Below, one piece after another: positions 34,378-43,425 of a stretch of 64,000 nt of DNA (its first letter is position 1; every line of letters begins with the position of its first letter). The translations under genes were made by a program, and so were the position numbers. The stretch comes from Aquimarina sp. AU474. Its GTDB lineage: Bacteria; Bacteroidota; Bacteroidia; Flavobacteriales; Flavobacteriaceae. Below the pieces are notes generated by a model, which saw nothing but the letters and a program-made list of their open reading frames with translations, ran no database searches and had not been told where the DNA came from. Location: the NCBI RefSeq assembly GCF_900312815.1, contig NZ_OMPE01000006.1, positions 62,001 through 126,000 of the forward strand. The letters run 5' to 3'.

Positions 34378-37287
34378 TTAATTACTTTTCTTAAATATTT
34401 TATATGTTTTAATATCTGTTTTTATAAAATACATTCCATCTGCAAACTTAGAAAGATCCACTATTGATCCTTTACCTTTTTGAATGGTTTTGCCTTGAAT
34501 GTTAAGAAGAACCCATGATTTCTCTGCAGTGATGCCAACAAAAACCTTGTCGGGAGTTGGTATAGGATAAGGATTAAAATCAACTTCAATATCTTTTGTA
34601 TTGTTAGTGATTTCGACAGATGATCTTACAGAATAAACAGGTTTAGCAATTACAAAGTAGTTTGATGAATTTGATTGTCTGGATTCATTACCTCCTAGAA
34701 CTGCTCTCCCAGCTGCAAAACGTTTTTTGTATAAACGCATAATAGCTCCATGAGAAGTTCTTATATGCTCTCTGGTGTCGGTATAAGATCTTAGCCATAC
34801 GGGTATTCTTGGTAGCCGTCTATCATAAGCCACATATACATCTGCTGCTTCCTTTAAATTAAGGGTTAACAAATTGTCATTTCGTACAGATTTATCACTG
34901 TTTGGAGTCTTAACGTATTCGGCATTTGTAAGATAAGCTGGATGAATAGTCACTTTATCACTTCGATCGGTATAATATAAAACTTTACCAAAATTTGCCA
35001 TTGCTTTATATGACCTGCTACTTCTTACTTGTATACTGGTGATTAAATTGGTAGGGGGTAACACAAGAGGTTTTTGCACCATTACAAAATAGTTAGATGA
35101 GTTATCTTGTCTTGATTCGTTACCGCCTAAAACAACATTACCTGCATTAAATTTCTTTTTATATAATCTAAAAATAGCTCCATCTGATGTACGAACATGT
35201 TCTCTGGTATCGGTATAAGATCTTAACCATACGGGTAATCTTGGTAAACGTCTGTCATAAGCTACGTAAACATCGGCCGGTTTGTTTAAACGTATGGTGA
35301 GCAAGTTAGCGATGGTACTGCGTTTATCTGCATTGGGTGTCATTATATATTCGGCTCTATTTAAGAAACTAGGTAGAATCGTTACTTTATAGTTACGATC
35401 CGTAAAGTATTGCACTTTTCCAAAATTTTCCATGACCCTGTAGATGCGACTACTGTTGGGTTGTATACTTGCAATAAATACATCTTTGACCGTAATTGTC
35501 GATTCATTAGAATATACGCTGTAGGTATTGTTGTTATACCATAACCGTGCTTTAATCTTATATGTTCCTGGTTGTGATCTACTAAAATTAAATACATAAG
35601 GAGCAGTAGTATCTTCAGAGATTTTGGTGCCGTTGCTATAAAATTCAATTTTACTTATAGGTGTTGTGGTTTCGGTTACCTGAACTTTTACTTGATACGA
35701 AGTATTAGATTGGCGATTTATAATCAAATTTGGTGGTAATGCGTGGTTAGATTGGTTTACCATTTTCATTGCCGGAGGTAGATACGGTAATCCTAAGGTT
35801 TTGAAAGTCACTCTTTGGTATCTTGTAATTGGGATTTTACTCCCTCCAGGAACGTCTGTAACTCTAAGGTATAGACTTATGAGTCCTTCAACATTAACAT
35901 TGGGTATTTTAATAGTAGTCTTGGCCGAATTTGGATTTGTAATTACGGTATTTCTTAAACTGGGATCTGTAAGTTCTTTATAGAGTACCCATTGGTATTT
36001 TAATGAATTATCATCAGGGTCAGAAGAGGCCGAAGCGTCTAATTGTATATCTACACCGGCAGATGTAAACTCAAATATAGGAGTAGTGCCCGTAGAAGTC
36101 ATAAACACATTGCCATTAACATCTTTTGCAGATACTTTTGGTTCAGGAGCATGATTGGCACTTGTTCTTGTAGCACTTCTGGTCCATTTCCATCTGGCTC
36201 TAAAATCATTTATTATATCGGTGGCTTTACTGTTACTAGTTCCCCAACGTATTAGAGTATTATCTCTATTGATTGCATTATTAGTAGGCGATGCGTCACT
36301 TACATTGCATTTCCAGAACCCATTGTTATAATCGCTGTTAGGGTAACTTCCATCACAGCGATCATTATTGGATAAGTTAGTGTATCTACCAGACCATCCA
36401 CCACTATCTGGCGATCCTTTTATATTGATTCCATTATCAATAAGGTGCATCCAGGTCATGGTATCTCCTTCTTTGGCGGTAGTATACCAGCGAGATAATC
36501 CGTTGTTTACATTATTAGTGTTTTTAATCCAGCTTTTATCCCCAGTTAAAGCTTCCCATCGGGCTGCCCATCGAGTGCCACCGGTACCTGGTAAAAAAGT
36601 ATCCATAGCAAATCTTACTTCTGGCAAATGACAACCTATTAGACTACTTCCATTTAAATTTTCATACTCTACAAACCGAATTCGATTTACAACATCCTCA
36701 TAATTTAACCCTGCTACTCCACCAGCTTTAATACGATCCAGAGCTCTTTTTAAACTACTTCCTGTGCGATCATTAGACCCCCAATTCGTGTACCAAATAG
36801 TTCCACGAATATCTGGGTTGGGACAAGGGGGATTAGAGTTGGGGCAAGGGCCAAAATCTTCTTGTAAGGCTGCGATAATACGGTTTACTCCTGCATCGCT
36901 TGGTCTGTTGCTTGTAGTATGAGCCCATTTTGTAATAGATTCTAGATAGGATCTAGAGGGGTACTTTCGTTCTGCTGGAGCATGTGCATTTAGATTATTT
37001 ACTATCTCACCATACTTTGCAAGATAGCGCCTAGTCATTTGATAAGGATCATTAGAATTAGTAGGGTCATTAAATAAGGGATCGGTACCGTACTTGTTTT
37101 TTGGTCTGCTTAGAATAATGCCTTCAATATTAAATTCATTGGCGTACAATAAAAATCTAACAAGAGTAGCTTGATCGTCTGCGTCACCACCAATGTCTGT
37201 TTCTACAATAATTCGCGGTTTGGTTTGTCCAACAGCTAATAACGTAGCCGCAAAGAAAATGATGAATAGTGTGAAAATATTTTTCAT
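34378..37287 (-). CDS. secreted Sde182/DUF1593-type nucleoside hydrolase-like protein with tandem repeats and T9SS tail
   Basis: A 969-residue secreted protein. A signal peptide (residues 1-20) is followed by a DUF1593 nucleoside-hydrolase-like domain: PRIIVETDIGGDADDQATLV with the acidic metal cluster, then TIWYTNWGSNDRTGSSLKRA. A Sde182-type beta domain covers about 380-495 and an Ig-like domain 510-605. Then come two copies of a module of about 130 residues, near 606-734 and 748-882, each containing ADVYVAYDRRLPR, VWLRSYTDTREH and NESRQ-NSSNYFV. The last 70 residues fit a T9SS sorting domain. The Sde182 link points to polysaccharide-related work outside the cell (inference). Confidence 0.85.
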   Translation of the reverse strand: MKNIFTLFIIFFAATLLAVGQTKPRIIVETDIGGDADDQATLVRFLLYANEFNIEGIILSRPKNKYGTDPLFNDPTNSNDPYQMTRRYLAKYGEIVNNLNAHAPAERKYPSRSYLESITKWAHTTSNRPSDAGVNRIIAALQEDFGPCPNSNPPCPNPDIRGTIWYTNWGSNDRTGSSLKRALDRIKAGGVAGLNYEDVVNRIRFVEYENLNGSSLIGCHLPEVRFAMDTFLPGTGGTRWAARWEALTGDKSWIKNTNNVNNGLSRWYTTAKEGDTMTWMHLIDNGINIKGSPDSGGWSGRYTNLSNNDRCDGSYPNSDYNNGFWKCNVSDASPTNNAINRDNTLIRWGTSNSKATDIINDFRARWKWTRSATRTSANHAPEPKVSAKDVNGNVFMTSTGTTPIFEFTSAGVDIQLDASASSDPDDNSLKYQWVLYKELTDPSLRNTVITNPNSAKTTIKIPNVNVEGLISLYLRVTDVPGGSKIPITRYQRVTFKTLGLPYLPPAMKMVNQSNHALPPNLIINRQSNTSYQVKVQVTETTTPISKIEFYSNGTKISEDTTAPYVFNFSRSQPGTYKIKARLWYNNNTYSVYSNESTITVKDVFIASIQPNSSRIYRVMENFGKVQYFTDRNYKVTILPSFLNRAEYIMTPNADKRSTIANLLTIRLNKPADVYVAYDRRLPRLPVWLRSYTDTREHVRTSDGAIFRLYKKKFNAGNVVLGGNESRQDNSSNYFVMVQKPLVLPPTNLITSIQVRSSRSYKAMANFGKVLYYTDRSDKVTIHPAYLTNAEYVKTPNSDKSVRNDNLLTLNLKEAADVYVAYDRRLPRIPVWLRSYTDTREHIRTSHGAIMRLYKKRFAAGRAVLGGNESRQSNSSNYFVIAKPVYSVRSSVEITNNTKDIEVDFNPYPIPTPDKVFVGITAEKSWVLLNIQGKTIQKGKGSIVDLSKFADGMYFIKTDIKTYKIFKKSN

Positions 37288-37345
37288 AATTTAAGTTTAA
37301 GAATGATGGTTTGTATTTGTTTGATTTTGAACTTTTTAAGCAAGT

Positions 37346-37361
37346 GGTTTTGATCAAAACC
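37346..37361. promoter_or_regulatory. perfect 16-bp palindrome upstream of the nucleoside hydrolase-like gene
   Basis: GGTTTTGATCAAAACC lies 59 nt upstream of the start at 37287. An additional GGTTTT half-site is at 37367-37372. The gap 37288-37584 otherwise has no gene that I can support. A dimeric repressor or activator may bind here; which one is unknown. Confidence 0.4.
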
Positions 37362-37584
37362 AAAATGGTTTTCGACTAAATTATTTAATTATCACCATAA
37401 AACACAAGTGAAGTTTCTTGATATTTATAAATTTAAACTACAAGTTTTACAAGTTTGAGATGGTAGTTTTTAAAGAGGTTCTATAGCATGAAAACAATGA
37501 CTATATCTTGAGTTAGAAATCCCACGAATAAGAAGGTATAGAATATAACGGGAATCTAAAATTTAATTAAGTATAGATGGATTA

Positions 37585-38241
37585 CTATACTGTTACTGCT
37601 TGTCTTAGATATCTTCTAAAAGGAAGCATTTCTTTATAGATTTTGATGATTTTATCTACAAAATCATCTTTGAGAATGTCCTCTTTTTTTAAGTCATAAG
37701 TAACTGCAAATGTACGATAGCGAAGTAGATCGATATGTTCATGATCCTTGTTATACCCTTTGGGAGCAGACTTAAGCTTATCATCTTGGGCATATAAGTT
37801 TCCAAAAGTATTTTTGAAACTTTTTTTGTTTATGATTTTTACAAGTTCTTCTCCATTATAATCTATGGCTTCTCTAATACTTTGTAATGTTTTATTTTCT
37901 GGTCGCCAATACCCACCTGCCAATGCACCCTTGGAGATGCCAATTTCGATATAAAAATCTCCTTGTTTAGTGAGTTGATCAAGTCCAGCTCCCAAATGAT
38001 CCTTATATATTGGCTTATTGGGATGAAAAAGAAGATTGTTATTTATACGATTAACACCTTTTTTACCTGGTGTTGGATAATAATCAGGATCAATTTGAGC
38101 TAACCGTGTATCTAACTCATCCAGCCATAGTACGAAAGAATTTCTTAGTTTTTGATAGCGCTTTCTATTAGCATCCATCCATTCTTTATGATTATTATCT
38201 TGTAACTCTTCAAGAAATTGAAATAAAGCATTAAAATCCAT
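37585..38241 (-). CDS. DUF2461 family protein
   Basis: A 218-residue protein from the ATG at 38241; a TTG at 38265 would add eight residues unlike the family. It has the DUF2461 pattern: FLEELQDNNHKEWMDANRKR, then GKKGVNRINNNLLFHPNKPI, then GDFYIEIGISKGALAGGYW and LRYRTFAVTYDL. It is cytoplasmic and its function is unknown. It is transcribed alone or with the CPBP gene, 98 nt upstream on the same strand. Confidence 0.88.
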   Translation of the reverse strand: MDFNALFQFLEELQDNNHKEWMDANRKRYQKLRNSFVLWLDELDTRLAQIDPDYYPTPGKKGVNRINNNLLFHPNKPIYKDHLGAGLDQLTKQGDFYIEIGISKGALAGGYWRPENKTLQSIREAIDYNGEELVKIINKKSFKNTFGNLYAQDDKLKSAPKGYNKDHEHIDLLRYRTFAVTYDLKKEDILKDDFVDKIIKIYKEMLPFRRYLRQAVTV

Positions 38242-38339
38242 TCTGATAAAGTGTAATAGTATCAATACAGCTTGCTAAGGTAAAAGAAATGATGAATTAA
38301 AAATAATAAGAATGAATTTGATTATCCTTTAATATGTTT

Positions 38340-39017
38340 TTATACAACGCCAAAATATAATGCTACCATGCTAATCGTATCGATAGATCCATGTATGATT
38401 ATATTAAGCCACAGATTCTTTTTCCCATTCCTGATATAGATTATACCTAAAAGAAGACCTACGAGCCCCGTTTGAACCATACCTACTACTCCCTGATAAT
38501 AATGAATACAGCCAAATAGCAATGAGGTGATTATCAAGCTTAGCACCCAGGAAGTTTTTTTATTACCAAATAGTATAGCCAGATTTTTTAAAATGTATCC
38601 TCTCCAGATCAATTCTTCTCCAAACCCTGCAGTTACCCAAGAACTTACTATTGCCACGAGTAACATAAATTCATTATCCTTAATGGTGTTAAATCTACTA
38701 AGATCTTTGATTTCATTAGGGAATAGTTTTAAAAGTACTGGATTAATGATCGTAAAAAAAAGTAAAATAAGGATGGTAAGAATGACTCCTATTACAATAG
38801 TTTTTGTCCATGATTTTGGAGCTAATAATCCTAATTCATCTATAGAGCTCTTCATGAACCAATGAATGGTTAATATTAATAATAAAGAAGCAATGAAACC
38901 TATTTGACCTAAAGCTGTTAGGCCTATTAAAAGAATGATTAAACCTCCTGTAATTAAGGGTTCGTTTCTTAATTGATGTTGTGATTTTTTCTCTGAAAAT
39001 AATTTGTTTTTATCCAT
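38340..39017 (-). CDS. CPBP family intramembrane glutamic endopeptidase
   Basis: A 225-residue membrane protein with about seven hydrophobic helices. It has the CPBP (Abi/Rce1) motifs: GFGEELIWRGYIL with the catalytic Glu pair and Arg, then FGCIHYYQG, then IIIHGSIDT with the second His. Members cleave prenylated or small membrane proteins, but the bacterial substrates are mostly unknown. The next upstream gene on this strand is a 7TM-AraC regulator, 73 nt away. Confidence 0.87.
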   Translation of the reverse strand: MDKNKLFSEKKSQHQLRNEPLITGGLIILLIGLTALGQIGFIASLLLILTIHWFMKSSIDELGLLAPKSWTKTIVIGVILTILILLFFTIINPVLLKLFPNEIKDLSRFNTIKDNEFMLLVAIVSSWVTAGFGEELIWRGYILKNLAILFGNKKTSWVLSLIITSLLFGCIHYYQGVVGMVQTGLVGLLLGIIYIRNGKKNLWLNIIIHGSIDTISMVALYFGVV

Positions 39018-39090
39018 AAGTATTGAAATTTACAGGGGTAAGATCAATAAAAAGAAGATAGAAATCGACCTGGCGGATAGGTGCGTACAA

Positions 39091-40209
39091 CTATTTTGAA
39101 GTGGTATTGGATTTTCTGAATTGCGATGGTGTCATACCATATTGTTTTTTGAATAATTCATTAAAAACTGATTTAGATTTAAAGCCAGAATCATTTGCAA
39201 TGGCTAAAATGGTATACTGATTAGAAGCATGATCTTGAAGAATTTTTTTTGCTTCTTTAATTCTAAACTCATTTACAAAAGCATAAAAGTTATGATTCGT
39301 TTTTTGATTAATTATTTGAGATAGATGGTTCGAAGAAATTCCGATTTGGGATGCCAATGTATTTCGGTTAAGGTCTGGATCCAAATAGGGTTTATTGTCT
39401 GTCATGTACTCTATCAAAATTTTGAAGTGTTTTTCGGAAGCCACTTTTTTTAAACCTGTTTTATGATATTTACCTAATCTGGTTTTTTTATTTCCGGTAC
39501 TAAAAGTAAATATAGACGTGTGTTTGATTCCTAAATATCCAAGAGAAGCCTGAAATAAACAGATGTTAATGATACTGATTTTACTAAAAAAAGTAGTGGA
39601 AAAAAGATCGGTAGATAGGTAGAAAAAATAAATGATGAAATTAATACCTATTATAAAACAGGCACCAATGATTATTTTTTCTAACCAGAAAGATGTAACA
39701 GTATCTGTTTTTACTGGTTTTTTGGAAATATTGTTATTGTATTTTTTAAGCATAACGATTAACAATGGGAAGTATACCAAAGCCTGTATTAACACTATTA
39801 AATCAACAATAGAATATATTTTTTTTCTTGAGAATTGCTCTAAGAATAGCGTTAGTTTTTCTACTCCGGGCATTAGATAAAAAGAAAATAAAAGTCCTAA
39901 ATTAACCAATAAAAAAGGGAGCAGATGTATGACATAGTTTTTATAGCTAAGTCGTTTGTTTATAACGGTACGTGTGTAAAAGAAAATGAAAGGAATATAG
40001 AGTAGGACAAACGAAGTGTCAATACCAATAAAATGAGGGTATTTGTATATTATATCAGAATGCCTAATGTATAATAGTGAAAAATGAAAGACTAAAATAA
40101 TTTGCCAAACCCCAAATATTTTATCACTAAAAGATTGTTTTTCTTTGCTAAATATAAGTAATGCTAGTAAAGAGCTAATTGCAATACCTATAAAAAAGAA
40201 AACCTCCAT
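39091..40209 (-). CDS. AraC-type regulator with N-terminal membrane sensor domain
   Basis: A 372-residue protein with six to seven hydrophobic helices over residues 1-240 and an AraC DNA-binding region at about 265-370 (TLASQIGISSNHLSQIINQK, then ILAIANDSGFKSKSVFNELF). The architecture is the same as the protein at 20368-21480. It is upstream of the CPBP protease gene on the same strand, a possible target. Ligand unknown. Confidence 0.88.
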   Translation of the reverse strand: MEVFFFIGIAISSLLALLIFSKEKQSFSDKIFGVWQIILVFHFSLLYIRHSDIIYKYPHFIGIDTSFVLLYIPFIFFYTRTVINKRLSYKNYVIHLLPFLLVNLGLLFSFYLMPGVEKLTLFLEQFSRKKIYSIVDLIVLIQALVYFPLLIVMLKKYNNNISKKPVKTDTVTSFWLEKIIIGACFIIGINFIIYFFYLSTDLFSTTFFSKISIINICLFQASLGYLGIKHTSIFTFSTGNKKTRLGKYHKTGLKKVASEKHFKILIEYMTDNKPYLDPDLNRNTLASQIGISSNHLSQIINQKTNHNFYAFVNEFRIKEAKKILQDHASNQYTILAIANDSGFKSKSVFNELFKKQYGMTPSQFRKSNTTSK

Positions 40210-40320
40210 CGTTGGATTGTATACGATTTAATATAACAATATAAGTTTTTTAAAAAATATTCCTACAAAGAATAGATCTTATTTATTGTAAATGCGAAAT
40301 GACAAGATTAATTTTAGATC

Positions 40321-40935
40321 TTAGAATAAACCGTTAAGTTCAGCATCAATTCGATTAATGATGTTACCTAAATCTTCAGGATTATCTACAAAATTGAGAT
40401 GGTCCACATCTACAATAAGAAGATTACCTTTGTCATAGTCGTGTGCCCAAGCTTCATATCGCTCATTTAGCCTGCTTAAGTAATCTATACTAATTGTATT
40501 TTCATACTCACGACCTCGTTTATGAATTTGTGCTACCAAATTTGGAATACTACTTCGAAGATATATTAATAAATCAGGGCCTTCTACAACCGCTTCCATA
40601 AGATCAAATAGTGATTTGTAATTTTCAAAATCTCTATTAGTCATCAATCCCATTGCATGTAAGTTGGGAGCAAAAATATATGCATCTTCGTAGATAGTTC
40701 TGTCTTGGATAATATCTTTCCCACTCTCACGTATATCCAGGATTTGTCTAAAACGACTATTGAGGAAGTAAATTTGAAGATTAAACGACCACCGTTCCAT
40801 TTTGTTATAAAAATCCTCCAAGTAAGGGTTTTCTAAAACATCCTCAAAATGGGGTTCCCATTTATAATGTTTAGCAAGTAATCGGGTCAATGTAGTTTTT
40901 CCGGCACCGATGTTTCCAGCTATCGCTATATGCAT
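40321..40935 (-). CDS. deoxynucleoside kinase
   Basis: A 204-residue kinase that phosphorylates deoxynucleosides for salvage. It starts with the P-loop MHIAIAGNIGAGKTTLTRL, has the substrate-binding region EDVLENPYLEDFYNKMERW, and DRTIYEDAYIFA in the DRS-like position. RGREYENTISIDYLSRLNER provides the lid arginines. The preferred base cannot be read by eye (dA/dG or dT/dC). It is a single gene. Confidence 0.9.
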   Translation of the reverse strand: MHIAIAGNIGAGKTTLTRLLAKHYKWEPHFEDVLENPYLEDFYNKMERWSFNLQIYFLNSRFRQILDIRESGKDIIQDRTIYEDAYIFAPNLHAMGLMTNRDFENYKSLFDLMEAVVEGPDLLIYLRSSIPNLVAQIHKRGREYENTISIDYLSRLNERYEAWAHDYDKGNLLIVDVDHLNFVDNPEDLGNIINRIDAELNGLF

Positions 40936-41113
40936 AGTTGATTGTTTTTTTACTGGGGGATCCTTCTGTTAAAACAGTTGGTTATAGTTTGGGGTAAATA
41001 TAGTGGATTTTATGAGGAAGATAAAAGAGATATAAAAAAGAATTTATGTGAGAGGGTAATTTTTGAATTTCTAACTTTTGTATATAGAGTTGTTATCATA
41101 GTTAACACAAGTC

Positions 41114-41794
41114 TTAAACGACTAATTTATATCCGTAACCGCGTACATTGATGATTTGTATAGAATCATCTTTTTTTAGTTTTTTTCTAAGTTTTGTAAT
41201 AAAAACATCCATACTCCTTCCGTTAAAAAAATCATCATCCCCCCATAATTTTTTAAGAATTAAAGAACGATCCAATACCTGATTTTGATTTTTTACTAGA
41301 TGAAATAGTAAATGAGCCTCTCTATGAGTAAGTTGTTGCGTTTCTTCCTTAAAAGTTAACAATTGTTTCTGGAAATCGAACACATACTTGCCGATAGAAA
41401 TGATATTAGAACTTGCTTGTACTTTGGTTCTTTGTAATAAGTTATTGATTCGTACTATGAGTTCTTCGATACTAAAGGGTTTTTTGAGATAATCATTGCC
41501 GCCTATTGTAAAACCTTCTACAACATCTTGTGTTTGTGATTTTGCTGTTAGAAAAATAATAGGGATTGAATTGTCTTCATTCCTAATTTCTTTGGCCAAT
41601 GTAAAACCATCTTTTTTTGGCATCATAACATCCAAAACAAGAAGTTGAGGTTGTTTAGTTTTATATAAGTTGTATGCCTCTTCGCCATTTTTTGCTAGAT
41701 GCACATAAAAATTGCGAGTTTCTAAACTTTCTTTAATAATTTGACCTAATGATGGCTCATCCTCGGCGAGTAATATTTCAATAATTTCAACCAT
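41114..41794 (-). CDS. OmpR-family response regulator
   Basis: A 226-residue response regulator. The receiver (residues 1-120) has phosphoacceptor D55 in LLVLDVMMPKKDGF and a Lys in NDYLKKPFSIEEL. The C-terminal winged helix (LTHREAHLLFHLVKNQNQVL, then GRSMDVFITKLRKKL) is of the OmpR/PhoB type. Its start overlaps the sensor kinase stop by 8 nt, so it is coupled to that kinase. The likely target is the TTAAC repeat array at 43343-43378 (inference). Confidence 0.95.
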   Translation of the reverse strand: MVEIIEILLAEDEPSLGQIIKESLETRNFYVHLAKNGEEAYNLYKTKQPQLLVLDVMMPKKDGFTLAKEIRNEDNSIPIIFLTAKSQTQDVVEGFTIGGNDYLKKPFSIEELIVRINNLLQRTKVQASSNIISIGKYVFDFQKQLLTFKEETQQLTHREAHLLFHLVKNQNQVLDRSLILKKLWGDDDFFNGRSMDVFITKLRKKLKKDDSIQIINVRGYGYKLVV

Positions 41795-43301
41795 TGGGTA
41801 AATTAATTTTAAAATTTGTTTGTCCTTGTTCTAGTATTAATTGTATTGTTGCTTTATGTTTTTCAATAATAGTTTTGGTATAAAATAAACCGATTCCAAA
41901 GCCTTTAATGTCATGAGCATTGCCTTTTGGTACCCGATAAAATTTATCAAAAATCCGCTCACGATGTGTTTTATTTAATGAAACGCCATTATCTATAATT
42001 TCAATGATAACACCAGATCTTTGGCCTTTTATAACCACTTTTATAATATCCCCACCATATTTGATGGCATTATCGATAATATTGTTAAGGGCATTTTCAA
42101 AATGAAACGGGTCTACTTTTTTCCATATATTTTCTTGAGAGTGATCTAGTGTAATTTTTTTATTTGAAGAATTTCCTTGGTGTTTTTTAATTATAGAATC
42201 TATCATCTGTACTAGATCAATTTCTTCAAAATCAAGCTCAAGTTCTTCGCTATCCAGCGTTGCAGTTTCTAATATTTTTTCGACCATAGTGTTCAACTTG
42301 CTTAAATGATCTGTTGAGATTTCGACATATTTTTTTGTCTTTTCGGGATCATTTGTTGTATTAAAACTTTGAATACTTTCTAAGGCAGCACTAATAGTAG
42401 CTATGGGTGTTTTAAACTCATGAGTAATATTACTAATCAGATCATTTTTTAATTCGGCGAGTTGCTTTTGATGATAAATGATCCGCAATAAAAACAATAA
42501 ACAGCCAATAACCGCTCCAACTAATGTAAAAGATAGTAAAATTCCTAGTAAGTTTTTTCTGAAAATGGTTAACTTTTCGTTGGTGAAAAATAACTCTAAT
42601 GAGCTTAGTCTTGGTAAAAAAGAAGATTTTGATTTGGTGTGTAGTACTGCGGATTTTATAGCTTTTCCGCCGATTTCTTCTCTAACCCCAAAAGGGTTAA
42701 TAAACCGTAATCCATAGTCAACATTAATGTTTTTTCTAGATAACTCTCGTTGCAGATAAGAATTTATTGTAGTCAGCTTTAACGAATCTTGAGTGATGGA
42801 TACTATTGCTTTGGTGGCTAGGTTACTAAAGACTTCATTAATGCTGTCCGAATTATGTTTTTTAATCTGGCCTTTTTCTAGACAAAGCATAATATCCATA
42901 ACTTTTTGATTTGCTTCAGTTCTACTTAAATTTGGACTTCTTATAATATGAATACCTTGAGTGGTTGAATCCTTTACTATTGAAATATTAGTGTTCTCAT
43001 TGAGTTTAAAGGAGTCAAGATGCTTAAAATTAGTGCTAGCAACTATGTTTTTTTGCATGTGATGCATTTGTTTCGCCGCCTTGGTCATCATGTTATTCGG
43101 CATAATAAATACCGCATTTTCTTTGGCTAACTCAGTAAAATATTCGTCTACAGCATTATCTAGACTAATTTGCACTTCATTGATTAACTGCTGTTTTCCG
43201 GTTTTATAATTTTTATAATTCCAATACACCTGTATGGCAAGCGTGATGATAATAACCGCAGTAATAAAGTATAAAATGTTTTTGTAACTCCCTTTTCTCA
43301 T
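41787..43301 (-). CDS. sensor histidine kinase
   Basis: A 504-residue membrane kinase. TM1 is at about residues 8-26 and TM2 at 251-273, so about 220 residues face the periplasm; that sensor domain has no motif I recognise. The dimerisation helix has H294 in NITHEFKTPIATIS. The ATPase has NIIDNAIKYGG, VIIEIIDNGVS and KGFGIGLFYTKTI. On the minus strand a -7 box at 43306-43313 lies so close to the ATG that the transcript may be almost leaderless. It is divergent from two GLPGLI genes. Confidence 0.93.
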   Translation of the reverse strand: MRKGSYKNILYFITAVIIITLAIQVYWNYKNYKTGKQQLINEVQISLDNAVDEYFTELAKENAVFIMPNNMMTKAAKQMHHMQKNIVASTNFKHLDSFKLNENTNISIVKDSTTQGIHIIRSPNLSRTEANQKVMDIMLCLEKGQIKKHNSDSINEVFSNLATKAIVSITQDSLKLTTINSYLQRELSRKNINVDYGLRFINPFGVREEIGGKAIKSAVLHTKSKSSFLPRLSSLELFFTNEKLTIFRKNLLGILLSFTLVGAVIGCLLFLLRIIYHQKQLAELKNDLISNITHEFKTPIATISAALESIQSFNTTNDPEKTKKYVEISTDHLSKLNTMVEKILETATLDSEELELDFEEIDLVQMIDSIIKKHQGNSSNKKITLDHSQENIWKKVDPFHFENALNNIIDNAIKYGGDIIKVVIKGQRSGVIIEIIDNGVSLNKTHRERIFDKFYRVPKGNAHDIKGFGIGLFYTKTIIEKHKATIQLILEQGQTNFKINLPNG

Positions 43302-43305
43302 ATAT

Positions 43306-43313
43306 CAAAAGTA
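43306..43313 (-). promoter_or_regulatory. -7 box of the two-component system
   Basis: TACTTTTG on the minus strand matches TAnnTTTG. Transcription would begin near 43299-43300, almost at the kinase ATG (43301), so the mRNA may be leaderless. No clear -33 element is seen, as expected for an activator-dependent promoter. Confidence 0.45.
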
Positions 43314-43342
43314 AGTTTCTTATTAGATATAAAACGAATCGG

Positions 43343-43378
43343 TTAACACTCGTTAACACTACTTAACTCATGAGTTAA
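43343..43378. promoter_or_regulatory. candidate response-regulator operator array
   Basis: TTAAC begins at 43343, 43353 and 43363, an exact 10-bp period. The third copy is also the left arm of a perfect 16-bp palindrome TTAACTCATGAGTTAA at 43363-43378. OmpR-family regulators bind tandem half-sites phased at about one helical turn. The array sits between the divergent sensor kinase and GLPGLI genes, about 35-80 bp from each probable start site. Confidence 0.6.
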
Positions 43379-43425
43379 GGCTTAGTTATCATATTTGCAG
43401 AAGTATTCATCAAAAAACGAATGTT

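Noticed and set aside
40942..41151. 69-codon plus-strand frame between the deoxynucleoside kinase and response regulator genes
   Set aside because: Starts in the kinase leader and runs into the response regulator gene antisense; composition is random and there is no recognisable motif.
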